Source: Oscillospiraceae bacterium
Lineage (GTDB): Bacteria; Bacillota; Clostridia; Oscillospirales; Ruminococcaceae
Direction of reading: 5' to 3'
DNA: 11,063 bases
NCBI GenBank assembly: GCA_003508605.1
Contig: DNUB01000226.1
Coordinates: 1-11,063 of the forward strand
Made by a program: the position numbers and the translations under genes. The notes under the pieces were generated by a model, which worked only from the letters and a program-made list of their open reading frames with translations, was not told the DNA's origin and ran no database searches. Shown one piece after another: positions 1-8,903 of this stretch. Every line of letters begins with the position of its first letter. The first letter of the stretch is position 1.

Positions 1-2
1 AA

Positions 3-959
3 ATCCTTATTAAAAACGTCAAAGCTTAAAATCAGAATTTTGTTTTCACCGTCGGCGTCTTCAATACTGTCAACGTTTCCTGTAAGGTCAAAGGAAGAGC
101 TTCCTATTCTGACCTTAAGCTGCGCTCCCTTATAAATATTTTTTGAATCCCGGGTCGGTACGACGCAAGCCATCTTCCATTTGTAGTCGGAAAGAATTTT
201 GCCGATTTTCGTTTTGTCCGATGTTAAATTCGGACTATTTATTATATTATCTATTTTGTCTTTTGTTAATCCTTGTATTGATTCAAAATTCAAAGAATCC
301 TCATACCCGTCAACAATACTTACAAAATATCCTATATCCTGCAGCGAATAGTCCTTGGGCGGGGATGAGATCTGTGCGGAAACGCTTGATATCTGATTTT
401 CAAGCTCTGTGATCTTTGAGCTGTAATTTTCCGCCTGACCGCCGACAATTTGCTTTTTGCATATTAAATTCAGATACTCGTTTTTCTTTTCGGAAACGGA
501 AAAAAAATCCTCGTCAATTATATTCTGAATCATCTGCGAATGGTGCTCGTAAATTTGCGTGGAAAAAACCTCTAATTGAGAGTTATCGCTCCCTATCAGC
601 TTTTCCGCATCCTTCAAGACCTCTATCTGAGCCTTTAACCCGTCAACCTTTTTTTGCAGTGCGAGATCGTTTTCAGAAGAATAAATTTTAGCAATAACAG
701 AATTTTTTGCCAGCTTTTCCCCGTCGTCATAAACATAACTTATAATGCCGTCTCCATTATAGCTGACAGTCTTTTCGTTTCTCACAAAAACACCTGTTGA
801 CTGAATATACCCTTCCAAATCATATAACTCGGCAGGCTCCGTTATCAGCGGGTTGTAATAATGAATGACCAACTGACTGATAATAGTTGTCAGTAAAAAT
901 AAAGCAACTAAAATCCAAATGATTCGAGCAGTAACAGCTACTTGCTTTTTTCCCGCCAT
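3..959 (-). CDS. HlyD-like membrane-anchored adaptor protein (partial, C-terminus off the window)
   Basis: An uninterrupted frame of 319 codons starts with ATG at 959 and runs off the left edge, so the C-terminus is missing. The layout seen is a short basic N-terminus, one hydrophobic segment at about residues 12-33 (probable membrane anchor), a half barrel-sandwich stretch at about 64-95 containing the GEKLAKNSVIAKI pattern, a Gln/Glu/Lys-rich helical stretch at about 98-198 that could form a coiled-coil hairpin, and a second beta-rich part from about 259. That order is typical of HlyD/membrane-fusion adaptors of export systems. In a single-membrane Gram-positive such a protein would face the cell wall; its partner and substrate cannot be told. 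It follows hfq after three bases with no good Shine-Dalgarno site of its own, which suggests co-transcription and possibly coupled translation. From memory, clostridial genomes carry HlyD-like proteins upstream of yggS-sepF division genes; that neighbourhood lies outside this window. Family assignment is moderately sure, function unknown. Confidence 0.72.
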   Translation of the reverse strand, partial: MAGKKQVAVTARIIWILVALFLLTTIISQLVIHYYNPLITEPAELYDLEGYIQSTGVFVRNEKTVSYNGDGIISYVYDDGEKLAKNSVIAKIYSSENDLALQKKVDGLKAQIEVLKDAEKLIGSDNSQLEVFSTQIYEHHSQMIQNIIDEDFFSVSEKKNEYLNLICKKQIVGGQAENYSSKITELENQISSVSAQISSPPKDYSLQDIGYFVSIVDGYEDSLNFESIQGLTKDKIDNIINSPNLTSDKTKIGKILSDYKWKMACVVPTRDSKNIYKGAQLKVRIGSSSFDLTGNVDSIEDADGENKILILSFDVFNKD

Positions 960-962
960 CTG

Positions 963-1211
963 TTATTCAACACTGTCTTCCTTTTCAAAAGCGTCCAATA
1001 AAGAAATGCTTTTAAAAGGTGTTATCGTACTTATTGCGTGCTTATAAATTAAATTCTGCTTCCCGTCGGTATCAAGAATAACGGTATAATTATCAAAGCC
1101 TCTGACTATACCCTTAAACTGAAATCCGTTTGTGATGAAAATTGTCACCGGGATCTTCTCTTTTCTTGCCTGATTTAAAAAAACATCCTGTAATTTTATT
1201 TCCTTTGCCAT
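963..1211 (-). CDS. hfq: RNA chaperone Hfq
   Basis: An 82-residue Sm-like protein that forms a hexameric ring and helps small RNAs pair with mRNAs. The start [13 protein letters not shown] matches the family N-terminus, including the proximal-face Gln8. The Sm1 part is at about residues 21-47 ([13 protein letters not shown], then FDNYTVIL), and the Sm2 signature YKHAIS is at 56-61 with its YKH RNA-contact residues. Rim residues are R16, K17 and K19. The tail after P65 is 17 residues and mostly acidic, as in short Gram-positive Hfq proteins. I chose the ATG at 1211 over an upstream GTG at 1232 because a strong Shine-Dalgarno AAGGAAGGG (1217-1225) sits five bases before the ATG, inside the would-be extension. 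A near-consensus promoter lies upstream. The gene is not next to miaA or mutL, its common neighbours in other bacteria. Identification is very sure. Confidence 0.96.
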   Translation of the reverse strand: MAKEIKLQDVFLNQARKEKIPVTIFITNGFQFKGIVRGFDNYTVILDTDGKQNLIYKHAISTITPFKSISLLDAFEKEDSVE

Positions 1212-1216
1212 TTTAA

Positions 1217-1225
1217 CCCTTCCTT
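1217..1225 (-). promoter_or_regulatory. Shine-Dalgarno site deciding the hfq start
   Basis: On the minus strand this reads AAGGAAGGG, ending five bases before the ATG at 1211. It would be inside the coding sequence if the GTG at 1232 were used, so it settles the choice of the shorter 82-residue Hfq. Confidence 0.85.
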
Positions 1226-1235
1226 TATTCACACC

Positions 1236-1250
1236 GGTACGTATGGTACC
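1236..1250 (-). other. Small dyad/hairpin in the hfq leader
   Basis: GGTAC and GTACC form a perfect 5+5 bp inverted repeat around a five-base loop, ten bases upstream of the hfq Shine-Dalgarno site and within the predicted 5' leader. It could be a weak stem-loop or a protein site, or chance. No function is assigned. Confidence 0.3.
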
Positions 1251-1280
1251 TTTATCTAATAAATAGTTATACTTTTGAAC

Positions 1281-1309
1281 ATTATATCATATTTTTTTTA
1301 TAAGTGCAA
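1281..1309 (-). promoter_or_regulatory. Sigma-A-type promoter for hfq and the HlyD-like gene
   Basis: On the minus strand a -35 box TTGCAC (1304-1309) and a perfect -10 box TATAAT (1281-1286) are separated by exactly 17 bases, with an extended -10 TG dinucleotide just before the TATAAT. Transcription should start near 1274, giving a leader of about 63 bases before the hfq ATG. This is the best promoter in the window. Confidence 0.88.
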
Positions 1310-1356
1310 TACCCAATTTTAAACATTTATGTTATCGCTTAAAAAAATAGTAGTTA

Positions 1357-1472
1357 AACAAGCCGAAAGGACTGTAAATGGCTTATACTAAACTCTTAAA
1401 AACATTCAAAGAAGGTTTTTAAATCGGAAATAGTATCTATCCCGTTAAAAAGCCAATAATACAGTCCTTGTT
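1357..1472 (-). repeat. Nested imperfect inverted repeat (about 116 bp) after uvrA; possible terminator structure or MITE-like element
   Basis: The gap between uvrA and the hfq promoter holds five sets of matching arms, all nested on one centre: AACAA (1357-1361) with TTGTT (1468-1472); GGACTGTA (1369-1376) with TACAGTCC (1460-1467); TGGCTT (1379-1384) with AAGCCA (1450-1455); ATACTA (1385-1390) with TAGTAT (1431-1436); and TTAAAAAC (1396-1403) with GTTTTTAA (1415-1422). The last pair extends through one A-G mismatch to a loop AAA at 1408-1410. About 36 base pairs could form, with unpaired bulges of up to 13 bases. It starts 8 bases after the uvrA stop. A run of seven T (minus strand, 1341-1347) follows the outer arm by about ten bases, so it may end uvrBA transcripts, although the spacing is not that of a textbook intrinsic terminator. 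A small non-coding mobile element is the main alternative. Confidence 0.6.
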
Positions 1473-1480
1473 AAATTGAA

Positions 1481-4300
1481 TTATTTCAGCAGCGGCTTGA
1501 GATATTTGCCCGTATAAGATTTCTTATTATCCGCTATCTCCTTCGGAGTGCCTTCGGCGATGATATATCCGCCCATATCACCGCCCTCGGGCCCTAAATC
1601 GATAATATTATCGGCGGTTTTAATAACATCTAAATTGTGCTCGATCACAACTATCGTATTGCCGCCGTCGGCTAATTTCTGAATAATATCTATTAGCTTT
1701 GCTACATCATCCGTATGAAGTCCCGTGGTAGGCTCGTCCAATATATATATTGTCTTGCCGGTTGACCTTTTTGAAAGCTCTGCTGCAAGCTTTACCCTTT
1801 GGGCTTCTCCTCCCGAAAGAGTTGTTGCCGGCTGTCCTATTTTAACATAGCCCAAGCCCACATCATATAAGGTTTGAAGCTTTCTTTGAAGCTTAGGGAT
1901 ATTTGAAAAAAACTCAAGCCCCTCTTCAACCGTCATCTCAAGCACATCATAGATTGTCTTGCCCTTGTATTTCACCTCAAGAGTTTCCCGGTTATATCTT
2001 TTTCCGCCGCATACCTCGCACGGAACATAAATATCGGGGAGAAAGTGCATTTCAATCTTTATTATTCCGTCTCCCTCGCAGGCCTCACATCTTCCGCCTT
2101 TTACATTAAAGCTGAATCTTCCGCTTGTATAGCCCTTCATTTTAGCATCGTTAGTAGAAGCGTATAAATCTCTTATATCGGTAAAGAGTCCTGTATATGT
2201 GGCAGGGTTTGAGCGGGGAGTTCTCCCTATCGGAGATTGGTCGATGGCGATTATCTTGTCCAGCTGCTCTGCGCCCTCTATTCGGTCAAATTTACCTGCT
2301 CTTATTTTTGCACGGTTTAGCTTGGCAGCCAGGTATTTATACAAAATCTCGTTAACAAGCGAGCTTTTGCCGCTGCCGGATACTCCCGTTACACAGGTAA
2401 AAAGCCCCAAAGGAATTTTTACGTCAATATTTTTCAGATTGTTTTCCGCTGCGCCGAATACCGTAAGGTATCTTCCGTCAGGCTTTCTCCTGTTTTTCGG
2501 CACCTTTATTTTCTTTTTTCCCGAAAGATACTGACCCGTTATAGACCGCTCGCATTTTATCACATCCTCAACAGTACCCGCTGCAACGACCTCGCCGCCG
2601 TGAATACCCGCACCCGGACCGATATCAACAAGATAATCCGAAGCACGCATAGTATCCTCGTCATGTTCTACGACTATTACGGTATTGCCCAAGTCTCTTA
2701 AATTCTTAAGAGTTGCTATAAGTCTGTCATTATCCCTTTGATGCAGTCCTATGCTCGGTTCGTCGAGAATATACAAAACTCCCACAAGAGAGCTTCCTAT
2801 CTGCGTTGCAAGACGTATACGCTGGCTTTCTCCGCCCGACAGCGTTCCGGAGGCACGTGAAAGCTTAAGATAATCCAATCCTACGCTTTTCAAAAAACCC
2901 AATCTTGCCTTGATTTCCTTTAAAATCTGTTCACCGATCATCATATCACGCCGGGAAAGCTGCATCTTATTTACAAAATCGAGTGCGGCGGTAACGCTCA
3001 TTTCACAAAACTGATGGATATTTATTCCTGCCACAGTAACGGAAAGAGCTTCCTTTTTTAATCTTTGACCGTGACATTCGGGACATTCGGATTCAGACAT
3101 ATAATCCGATATCTCATCCTTCATATATTGACTTGACGTTTCACGGTATCTGCGTTCAAGATTGTTTATAATTCCCTCAAATTCTGTTAAATGAGTTTTT
3201 CCGCCCTCCCAGGGACGCTTCACAAGTATTTTTTCACCGTTGGTCCCATACATTATAACATTCAACGCTTCCCTGGATAAATTTCTTATCGGCTCATTAA
3301 CGGAAAACTTATAATGCTCAGCCAATCCGTCAAAATACATCTGCGCCATACTTCCGTCGGAATAAGTCCAGCCGCTGGCCTTTATGGCGTTTTCCCGAAT
3401 AGATAAGTCCTTATTGGGAATAATCAGCTCCTCATCAATGCCCAAAAGATATCCTAAGCCCGTACAGCTTTTACAAGCACCGAACGGGTTGTTAAAGCTG
3501 AACATACGGGGGTTCAGATCCTCAATACTTATGCCGTGTTCGGGACAGGCATAATTCTGAGAAAAATGCAGCTCCTCCTGCCCGACCACATCAATAAACA
3601 CTATTCCTCCGGATAACGTTCCCGCCGTTTCAATGCTGTCGGTAAGTCTGGATTTTATCTCTTCCTTTAAAACAAGTCGGTCAATAATAACTTCAATATT
3701 GTGCTTCTTGTTTTTTTCAAGCTTTATGGTTTCGGACAAATCGTACATAATGCCGTCGATTCTCACACGTACATAACCCTGCTTGCGTATACTGTCGAGC
3801 TCCTTTGCATATTCGCCCTTGCGTCCTCGAACAACGGGGGACATTACCTGAACCTTTGTTCCTTTATCCAGCTCCATCACCTTATCCACAATTTGATCCA
3901 CAGTCTGCTGCTTGATTTCTCTTCCGCAGACAGGGCAGTGAGGAATACCTATCCGTGCATACAAAAGTCTTAAATAATCATAAATCTCGGTAACGGTGCC
4001 CACTGTGGAACGGGGATTTTTCGAGGTAGTTTTCTGATCTATGGAAATTGCGGGAGAAAGCCCCTCAATACTCTCCACATTTGGCTTTTCCATTTGTCCC
4101 AAAAACATTCTTGCATATGAGGACAAGCTTTCAATATATCTTCTCTGACCGTCTGCATATATAGTATCAAACGCCAAAGAGGACTTTCCCGAACCGGAAA
4201 GTCCTGTCATAACTATAAGCTTGTCACGGGGCAATTCAAGACTGATATTTTTTAAGTTGTGCTCCTTTGCACCTTTAATAACTATTTTATTAACCGCCAT
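1481..4300 (-). CDS. uvrA: Excinuclease ABC subunit UvrA
   Basis: A 939-residue damage-sensing ATPase of nucleotide excision repair; its dimer scans DNA and loads UvrB at lesions. Full family length. It shows two ABC ATPase halves: Walker [10 protein letters not shown] (33-41) with signature LSGGESQR (487-494) and Walker [10 protein letters not shown] (511-519), then Walker [10 protein letters not shown] (639-647) with signature LSGGEAQR (828-835) and Walker [10 protein letters not shown] (853-861). The C-terminal zinc module is C738-x2-C741 with C761-x2-C764. The first zinc module reads C252-x2-H255 with C276-x2-C279, so a His stands where many homologues have a fourth Cys. CPxC (122-125) and CPEC (406-409) pairs are also present. 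The ATG follows the uvrB stop by one base, with AAAGGA (4309-4314) eight bases upstream inside the uvrB end, so the two are almost certainly one translationally linked operon. Confidence 0.98.
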   Translation of the reverse strand: MAVNKIVIKGAKEHNLKNISLELPRDKLIVMTGLSGSGKSSLAFDTIYADGQRRYIESLSSYARMFLGQMEKPNVESIEGLSPAISIDQKTTSKNPRSTVGTVTEIYDYLRLLYARIGIPHCPVCGREIKQQTVDQIVDKVMELDKGTKVQVMSPVVRGRKGEYAKELDSIRKQGYVRVRIDGIMYDLSETIKLEKNKKHNIEVIIDRLVLKEEIKSRLTDSIETAGTLSGGIVFIDVVGQEELHFSQNYACPEHGISIEDLNPRMFSFNNPFGACKSCTGLGYLLGIDEELIIPNKDLSIRENAIKASGWTYSDGSMAQMYFDGLAEHYKFSVNEPIRNLSREALNVIMYGTNGEKILVKRPWEGGKTHLTEFEGIINNLERRYRETSSQYMKDEISDYMSESECPECHGQRLKKEALSVTVAGINIHQFCEMSVTAALDFVNKMQLSRRDMMIGEQILKEIKARLGFLKSVGLDYLKLSRASGTLSGGESQRIRLATQIGSSLVGVLYILDEPSIGLHQRDNDRLIATLKNLRDLGNTVIVVEHDEDTMRASDYLVDIGPGAGIHGGEVVAAGTVEDVIKCERSITGQYLSGKKKIKVPKNRRKPDGRYLTVFGAAENNLKNIDVKIPLGLFTCVTGVSGSGKSSLVNEILYKYLAAKLNRAKIRAGKFDRIEGAEQLDKIIAIDQSPIGRTPRSNPATYTGLFTDIRDLYASTNDAKMKGYTSGRFSFNVKGGRCEACEGDGIIKIEMHFLPDIYVPCEVCGGKRYNRETLEVKYKGKTIYDVLEMTVEEGLEFFSNIPKLQRKLQTLYDVGLGYVKIGQPATTLSGGEAQRVKLAAELSKRSTGKTIYILDEPTTGLHTDDVAKLIDIIQKLADGGNTIVVIEHNLDVIKTADNIIDLGPEGGDMGGYIIAEGTPKEIADNKKSYTGKYLKPLLK

Positions 4301-4301
4301 T

Positions 4302-6260
4302 TTATTTTTCCTTTAATTCTGAAATTTTATCTCTGAAATAAGCTGCCTGTTCAAAATCAAGAACCTTTGCGGCTTCCCGCATAAGAGAAGTGTACTGCTG
4401 AATAAGCTTGTTTTTCTCGTCCTTGGAGAGCTTCTTCTTTTTTTCTCCCTTTTCGGGCTTGCCTGAGATATCAATAACGTCTCTCACATCCTTAACTATT
4501 GTTTTCGGTGTAATTCCATGCTCCTCATTGTATCTTGCCTGGATCTTGCGCCGCCGCTGAGTTTCGGAAATCGCCGCTTCCATAGAATCCGTAACCTGAT
4601 CCGCATACATTATAACCTCGCCCTCTGCATTTCTTGCGGCACGGCCTATAGTCTGAACCAAAGAGGTTTCGCTTCTTAAAAAGCCCTCCTTGTCCGCATC
4701 CAAAATTGCCACCAAAGAAACCTCCGGCAAATCCAAACCCTCCCGCAGCAGGTTAATTCCCACCAAAACATCAAACTTTCCTAAACGCAAATCCCTTATA
4801 ATTTCCATTCTCTCTATTGTATCAACATCATGGTGCATATATCTTACCTTCAGATTTAACCGCTCGAAATATTTGGTCAAATCCTCCGCCATTTTTTTGG
4901 TCAAGGTAGTAATAAGCACACGCTGATTTTTCTCTATCCGCATATTTATTTCGGAAAGCAGATCCTCGATTTGTCCCTCAACGGGTCTTACCGAAATAAG
5001 AGGATCAAGCAATCCCGTAGGACGAATAAGCTGCTCGGCTATTCGTACTGCGTGCTCCTTTTCAAAGGGTCCGGGAGTTGCGGAAACATAGATGGCTTGA
5101 TTGACTTTTCCGTAAAACTCGTCAAAGTTCATAGGACGGTTATCATAAGCCGAAGGAAGCCTGAAGCCATAATCTATAAGATTTTTCTTTCTCGCCGCAT
5201 CTCCGCCGAACATACCTCTTATTTGCGGAATGGTCACGTGACTTTCGTCTACTATCAGCAAAAAGTCCTTTGGAAAATGATCGATAAGGGTAAGGGGAGT
5301 ACTTCCCTTAGGTCTGCCTGAAAGGATACGGGAATAGTTTTCAACGCCCTTGCATGTACCTATTTCCCTGAGCATCTCCAAATCGTAGGAAGTTCTTTCG
5401 GCTATCCTCTGAGCCTCGATAAGCTTGTGATTTTCGGTAAAATATTCTACCCTTTCCTCCATTTCCCTTCTTATCTCGTCAAGAGCAGCTGCCAGCCTTC
5501 CCTTGTCAACAATGTAATGACTTGCCGGAAAAACTGCCGCATGCAAAAGCTCCCGTCTCACCTTGCCTGTCACCACCTCAATTTCGGAGATTCTGTCTAC
5601 CTCGTCGCCGAAAAATTCCACACGCAATGCAGTTTCGGCAGGATTTCCCGCAGGAAATATCTCTACCACATCTCCTCTTACCCTAAACTTATTGCGTATA
5701 AAATTGACGTCATTGCGCTCATATTGGATCTCAACCAATTTTTTAATCAATTCGTCCCTTCCGATTTCCATACCCTTGCGTATGGAAATAACGTTAGCTC
5801 GGTAATCCTCTGGACTTCCCAAAGAATATATGCAGGAAACGCTGGAAACTATTATAACATCTCTGCGCTCCGCTAAAGCAAAGGTTGCAGAGTGCCTTAA
5901 TCTGTCTATATCGTCATTTATTGCGCTGTCCTTTTCAATATAAGCGTCGGTAGAGGGTATATAGGCTTCCGGCTGATAATAGTCGTAATAAGAAACGAAA
6001 TACTCCACGGCATTATTTGGAAAAAACTCCCTTAGCTCGCTGCAAAGCTGTGCGGCAAGGGTTTTATTGTGGGCAAGCACTAAGGTAGGCCGGTTAACCT
6101 TTTCTATAATATTAGCCATGGTAAAGGTTTTTCCGGATCCTGTAACGCCTTTAAGCACCTGCTCCCTGTCACCGTCCAAAACGCCCTTTGCCAATATTTC
6201 AATTGCCTGAGGCTGATCGCCTAACGGCTTATACGTCGAATGTAATTCAAAATGATCCAT
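4302..6260 (-). CDS. uvrB: Excinuclease ABC subunit UvrB
   Basis: A 652-residue DNA helicase-like protein that takes over damaged DNA from UvrA, verifies the lesion and recruits UvrC. Seen in order: Walker A GVTGSGKT (38-45); the beta-hairpin [10 protein letters not shown] (91-100), whose tyrosines clamp the DNA; the helicase motif II DESH (338-341); motif [10 protein letters not shown] (536-543); a Lys-rich linker (about 603-618); and the C-terminal UVR coiled-coil motif (about 616-651) used to contact UvrA and UvrC. Length is normal for the family. The ATG at 6260 is the first possible start, since an in-frame stop lies 15 bases upstream. Its nearest GGGAG (6276-6280) is about 15 bases away, which is too far for a good ribosome site. 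I see no clear promoter and no GAAC-N4-GTTC type LexA box in the upstream 195 bases, so control is unresolved and read-through from radC is possible. Confidence 0.98.
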   Translation of the reverse strand: MDHFELHSTYKPLGDQPQAIEILAKGVLDGDREQVLKGVTGSGKTFTMANIIEKVNRPTLVLAHNKTLAAQLCSELREFFPNNAVEYFVSYYDYYQPEAYIPSTDAYIEKDSAINDDIDRLRHSATFALAERRDVIIVSSVSCIYSLGSPEDYRANVISIRKGMEIGRDELIKKLVEIQYERNDVNFIRNKFRVRGDVVEIFPAGNPAETALRVEFFGDEVDRISEIEVVTGKVRRELLHAAVFPASHYIVDKGRLAAALDEIRREMEERVEYFTENHKLIEAQRIAERTSYDLEMLREIGTCKGVENYSRILSGRPKGSTPLTLIDHFPKDFLLIVDESHVTIPQIRGMFGGDAARKKNLIDYGFRLPSAYDNRPMNFDEFYGKVNQAIYVSATPGPFEKEHAVRIAEQLIRPTGLLDPLISVRPVEGQIEDLLSEINMRIEKNQRVLITTLTKKMAEDLTKYFERLNLKVRYMHHDVDTIERMEIIRDLRLGKFDVLVGINLLREGLDLPEVSLVAILDADKEGFLRSETSLVQTIGRAARNAEGEVIMYADQVTDSMEAAISETQRRRKIQARYNEEHGITPKTIVKDVRDVIDISGKPEKGEKKKKLSKDEKNKLIQQYTSLMREAAKVLDFEQAAYFRDKISELKEK

Positions 6261-6272
6261 AACTACGTTAAA

Positions 6273-6430
6273 TTACTCCCGTTTATCTTTTGAGCCGCCG
6301 ATAAGCTCAGACCATAATTCGGTAGATGTTATCCGAATATCACAAAACGCAGCTGCAAAAGGCTAAAGAACGATCCAATATCTCTGAATAATCCCGCACT
6401 TTCCCAACCCAGATTCGTCCTCCGGTTCAT
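6273..6430 (-). pseudogene. Possible small gene (about 52 codons) broken by a one-base frameshift, between radC and uvrB
   Basis: An ATG at 6430 opens a frame that ends at 6329 after 33 residues (it begins MNRRTNLGWESAG and becomes hydrophobic). A second frame, offset by one base, has no stop from the TAG near 6365 down to a TAA at 6273; it ends ...STELWSELIGGSKDKRE and reads like a charged protein C-terminus. One extra T in the T4 run on the minus strand (A4 at 6357-6360) would join the two into a single protein of about 52 residues filling most of the radC-uvrB gap. GGAG lies only one base from the ATG, a poor ribosome site. I do not recognise the family. It could be a recent pseudogene, a sequencing error in the homopolymer, or two chance frames. 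Confidence 0.3.
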
Positions 6431-6455
6431 TCTCCAAAATCCAAAGCCTACCGCT

Positions 6456-7193
6456 TTATTGAAATTGATAAGCCCTGAACATTCTCCACACATCGGAGGC
6501 AATGTCCTCTTCCTTCATGCTCGTAGCTTCTCCGTTTTTGCCCACCACAATATGGTCAACAAGCTCTACAGCCAACTGATCAAGCAGCTCCGCCACATTT
6601 CTGGTGGTTTCCACATCGTTCCTTGAAACCAGTTCAGCCCCGTTAGGGTGATTGTGAGTAAGTACGATTCGGCTGGTATTACTTTTGTGAATAAACTCAG
6701 TAATCCTTCTGTAGGAAAGATACACGCTGTCGGGATCTCCCGTATTGAGAGCTTCCTTTGCAGTGATTGCCAAATCACAGTCTAAAGCCAAAACGTATAT
6801 CATCTCTCTTTTTTCGTTTAAGAACAGACGCTTGCAATACTCCTTAAGCTTATCGGGAGTATCATATTTTTCCTCCACCGATTCGGAATAAGCAATCTGA
6901 AGATATCTCTTGGCACCCATCCGAAAGAAAACTATAAGGCTTGCAGCGTTTTCACCGATACCCTTTATTTTGGTCAACTCCTCATAGCTTGCTTCAAAAA
7001 CCTTTTTGAGAGATCCGAATGCGTTTAAAAGCAAATGAGCGGTTTCATTGGTATCTTTTTTCGGAACGGCATAAAACAGCAAGGTTTCCAGAAACTGAAT
7101 ATCCGAAAAGCTTTCAAGTCCATGCTTCAAAAATCTTTCCTTAACTCTCTGGCGGTGTCCCTCGTGTAAATTTTTATTTTCAACGTTAGCCAT
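6456..7193 (-). CDS. radC: RadC family protein (JAMM/MPN+ domain)
   Basis: A 245-residue member of the RadC family. The N-terminal part carries a helix-hairpin-helix-like stretch ending in TKIKGIGENAASLI (about 74-87). The C-terminal JAMM/MPN+ metal site is complete: H180-x-H182, S190 and D193 in HNHPNG...SRND, with E147 a candidate for the catalytic acid. Known RadC proteins were named for repair, but the old radC102 phenotype was traced to recG and the cellular role remains unclear; a metal-dependent hydrolase activity is suggested by the fold. The start has a strong site AGGGGGG (7203-7209) nine bases upstream and lies 18 bases after the ilvD stop, so it is probably the second gene of an ilvD-radC transcript. 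A conserved family member with no truncation seen. Confidence 0.94.
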   Translation of the reverse strand: MANVENKNLHEGHRQRVKERFLKHGLESFSDIQFLETLLFYAVPKKDTNETAHLLLNAFGSLKKVFEASYEELTKIKGIGENAASLIVFFRMGAKRYLQIAYSESVEEKYDTPDKLKEYCKRLFLNEKREMIYVLALDCDLAITAKEALNTGDPDSVYLSYRRITEFIHKSNTSRIVLTHNHPNGAELVSRNDVETTRNVAELLDQLAVELVDHIVVGKNGEATSMKEEDIASDVWRMFRAYQFQ

Positions 7194-7211
7194 GGCACTT
7201 ATCCCCCCTGC

Positions 7212-8867
7212 TTAGTCAGAATAAACTGCCCCGGTATTGGAGCTTGTAACCATTTTTGCATAACGCTTTAAATAACCGCTTAGTTCCTTAGGCGGCAGAA
7301 TGCCCTTCTCTTTGCGATTTGCAAGCTCCTCATCGCTTACAAGCAGCTCAATTTTTCTGCCGGGTATATCGATATGAATTTTATCGCCGTTTTCAACAAA
7401 AGCTATCAAACCGCCTTCAGCCGCTTCCGGAGATACGTGTCCAACCGCTGCTCCCCTGCTCGCTCCGCTGAAACGTCCGTCGGTGATCAGAGCAACCGAG
7501 CCGTCAAGACCCTTTCCGACAATTGCCGCAGTGGGAGCTAACATTTCGGGCATTCCCGGACCGCCCTTAGGTCCCTCGTACCTGATAACAACAACATCTC
7601 CCGGCTGAATATCTCCGTTTAATATTGCGTCCACCGCCGACTGTTCGCCGTCGAAAACCTTAGCTGTACAGATAGTATCCATCATTTCCGGCTTAACTGC
7701 GCCCTGCTTGACAACCGAGCCGTTCTCCGCAAGATTTCCCGTAAGTATGGCAATACCGCCGTCTTTTCTTATAGGAGAATCAGCCTTGTGAACAACAATG
7801 CCGTCAGCCTCCTTTGCCCCGGCAAGTCTTTCCTTTTGGGTGCCTGTTACCGTAAGAACATCAGCATTTATCGCTCCTGCCTTATCAAGCTCTTTTAACA
7901 CTGTCTGTATACCGCCGGCAGCATTGAGGTCCTCTATAAAAACGTCGCTTGCAGGATTTAATTTCGCCAGCTGAGGAACTTTTCTGCTTACCGAGTCAAT
8001 ATCAGACAAGGTTATATCAATCCCCGCCTCATGAGCTATTGCCAAAAGATGCAGAACGGTATTCGAGGATGCGCCGATAGCCATATCAGTGGCAAGTGCG
8101 TTTATCATATTGTCCTTGGTGAGAATATCCTTGGCTTTTATATCCTGTCTGTAAAGCTCGACTATCCTCTCCCCCGCTTCCTTGGCAATTCTTCTTCTTG
8201 CGGAATTTACGGCAGGCTCCGTTCCGTTGTAGGGCAAAGCAAGACCGATAGCTTCGGTAAGGCAGTTCATAGAGTTTGCGGTGTACATTCCTGAACAGCT
8301 TCCGCAGGTAGGACAGGCATTATTTTCATAATCCTTTAAAACCGTTTCGTCTATTTCGCCGTTGGAATACTGTCCTATAGCTTCGTAAATCTCGCTGTAG
8401 CCTACTCTTTTCCCCTGAACACAGCCCGCCTTCATAGGACCGCCGCTTACAAATATGGAAGGAAGATTCATTCTTGCAGCAGCCATAATCATTCCGGGAA
8501 CTATCTTATCACAGTTAGGAATAAAAACAACTCCGTCCAACGGATGAGCGGTGAGCATAACCTCAATACTGTCGGCAATAAGCTCTCTCGACGCCAAGGA
8601 ATACCTCATACCCTTGTGATTCATAGCCAGTCCGTCGCATACGCCGATTGTGAAAAACTCAAAGGGGATCCCTCCGGCATTTCTTATTCCGTCCTTGACG
8701 CTTGCGGAAATTTCATGCAAATGACTGTGTCCCGGTACGTAATCACTGGCAGCACAGACAACCGCAATAAAAGGCTTGTTCATTTCGCTGTCGATGAGAC
8801 CGAGAGATTTCAATAACGCCTTGTGAGGGGTTCTGTCAACACCTTTTTTGATTAAATCACTTCTCAT
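7212..8867 (-). CDS. ilvD: Dihydroxy-acid dehydratase
   Basis: A 551-residue cytoplasmic iron-sulfur enzyme that dehydrates 2,3-dihydroxy-isovalerate and 2,3-dihydroxy-3-methylvalerate to the 2-keto acids, the third shared step of valine and isoleucine (and so leucine) synthesis. Motifs seen: [15 protein letters not shown] (77-91), PNCDKI with cluster Cys119, [10 protein letters not shown] (185-194) with cluster Cys191, and GRFSGASRG (464-472) with the conserved active-site serine. It has VPGH (44-47) where another subgroup has a PCN cysteine, which suggests the oxygen-sensitive E. coli-like subgroup (inference). I chose the ATG at 8867, which gives the usual N-terminus [18 protein letters not shown] and has AAAGGA (8879-8884) eleven bases upstream. 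An in-frame TTG at 8900 would add 11 unlikely residues. No other ilv or leu gene is next to it; radC follows. Confidence 0.97.
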   Translation of the reverse strand: MRSDLIKKGVDRTPHKALLKSLGLIDSEMNKPFIAVVCAASDYVPGHSHLHEISASVKDGIRNAGGIPFEFFTIGVCDGLAMNHKGMRYSLASRELIADSIEVMLTAHPLDGVVFIPNCDKIVPGMIMAAARMNLPSIFVSGGPMKAGCVQGKRVGYSEIYEAIGQYSNGEIDETVLKDYENNACPTCGSCSGMYTANSMNCLTEAIGLALPYNGTEPAVNSARRRIAKEAGERIVELYRQDIKAKDILTKDNMINALATDMAIGASSNTVLHLLAIAHEAGIDITLSDIDSVSRKVPQLAKLNPASDVFIEDLNAAGGIQTVLKELDKAGAINADVLTVTGTQKERLAGAKEADGIVVHKADSPIRKDGGIAILTGNLAENGSVVKQGAVKPEMMDTICTAKVFDGEQSAVDAILNGDIQPGDVVVIRYEGPKGGPGMPEMLAPTAAIVGKGLDGSVALITDGRFSGASRGAAVGHVSPEAAEGGLIAFVENGDKIHIDIPGRKIELLVSDEELANRKEKGILPPKELSGYLKRYAKMVTSSNTGAVYSD

Positions 8868-8903
8868 TTTATCTTTATTCCTTTCTTTAATATACCACAA
8901 TTA

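Noticed and set aside
143..691. Two plus-strand open frames of about 90 codons near the left end
   Set aside because: They lie opposite the continuous 319-codon HlyD-like frame on the minus strand, have no ribosome sites and no recognisable protein features.
1212..1232. Longer hfq start at the GTG at 1232
   Set aside because: The seven extra residues are encoded by the Shine-Dalgarno region of the ATG at 1211, which gives the canonical MAK start.
4690..5876. Several plus-strand open frames of 78-149 codons
   Set aside because: They are antisense shadows of uvrB, whose motifs are intact throughout this stretch.
6261..6455. LexA/SOS box upstream of uvrB
   Set aside because: No GAAC-N4-GTTC-like dyad is present; the only dyad noticed (ATTCGG 6317-6322 with CCGAAT 6333-6338) has the wrong sequence and spacing.
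6566..6778. A 70-codon minus-strand frame inside radC
   Set aside because: It overlaps the JAMM motif region of radC in another frame and looks like an out-of-frame shadow.
8868..8900. Longer ilvD start at the TTG at 8900
   Set aside because: It adds 11 residues not typical of the family and has no ribosome site, while the ATG at 8867 gives the usual N-terminus.
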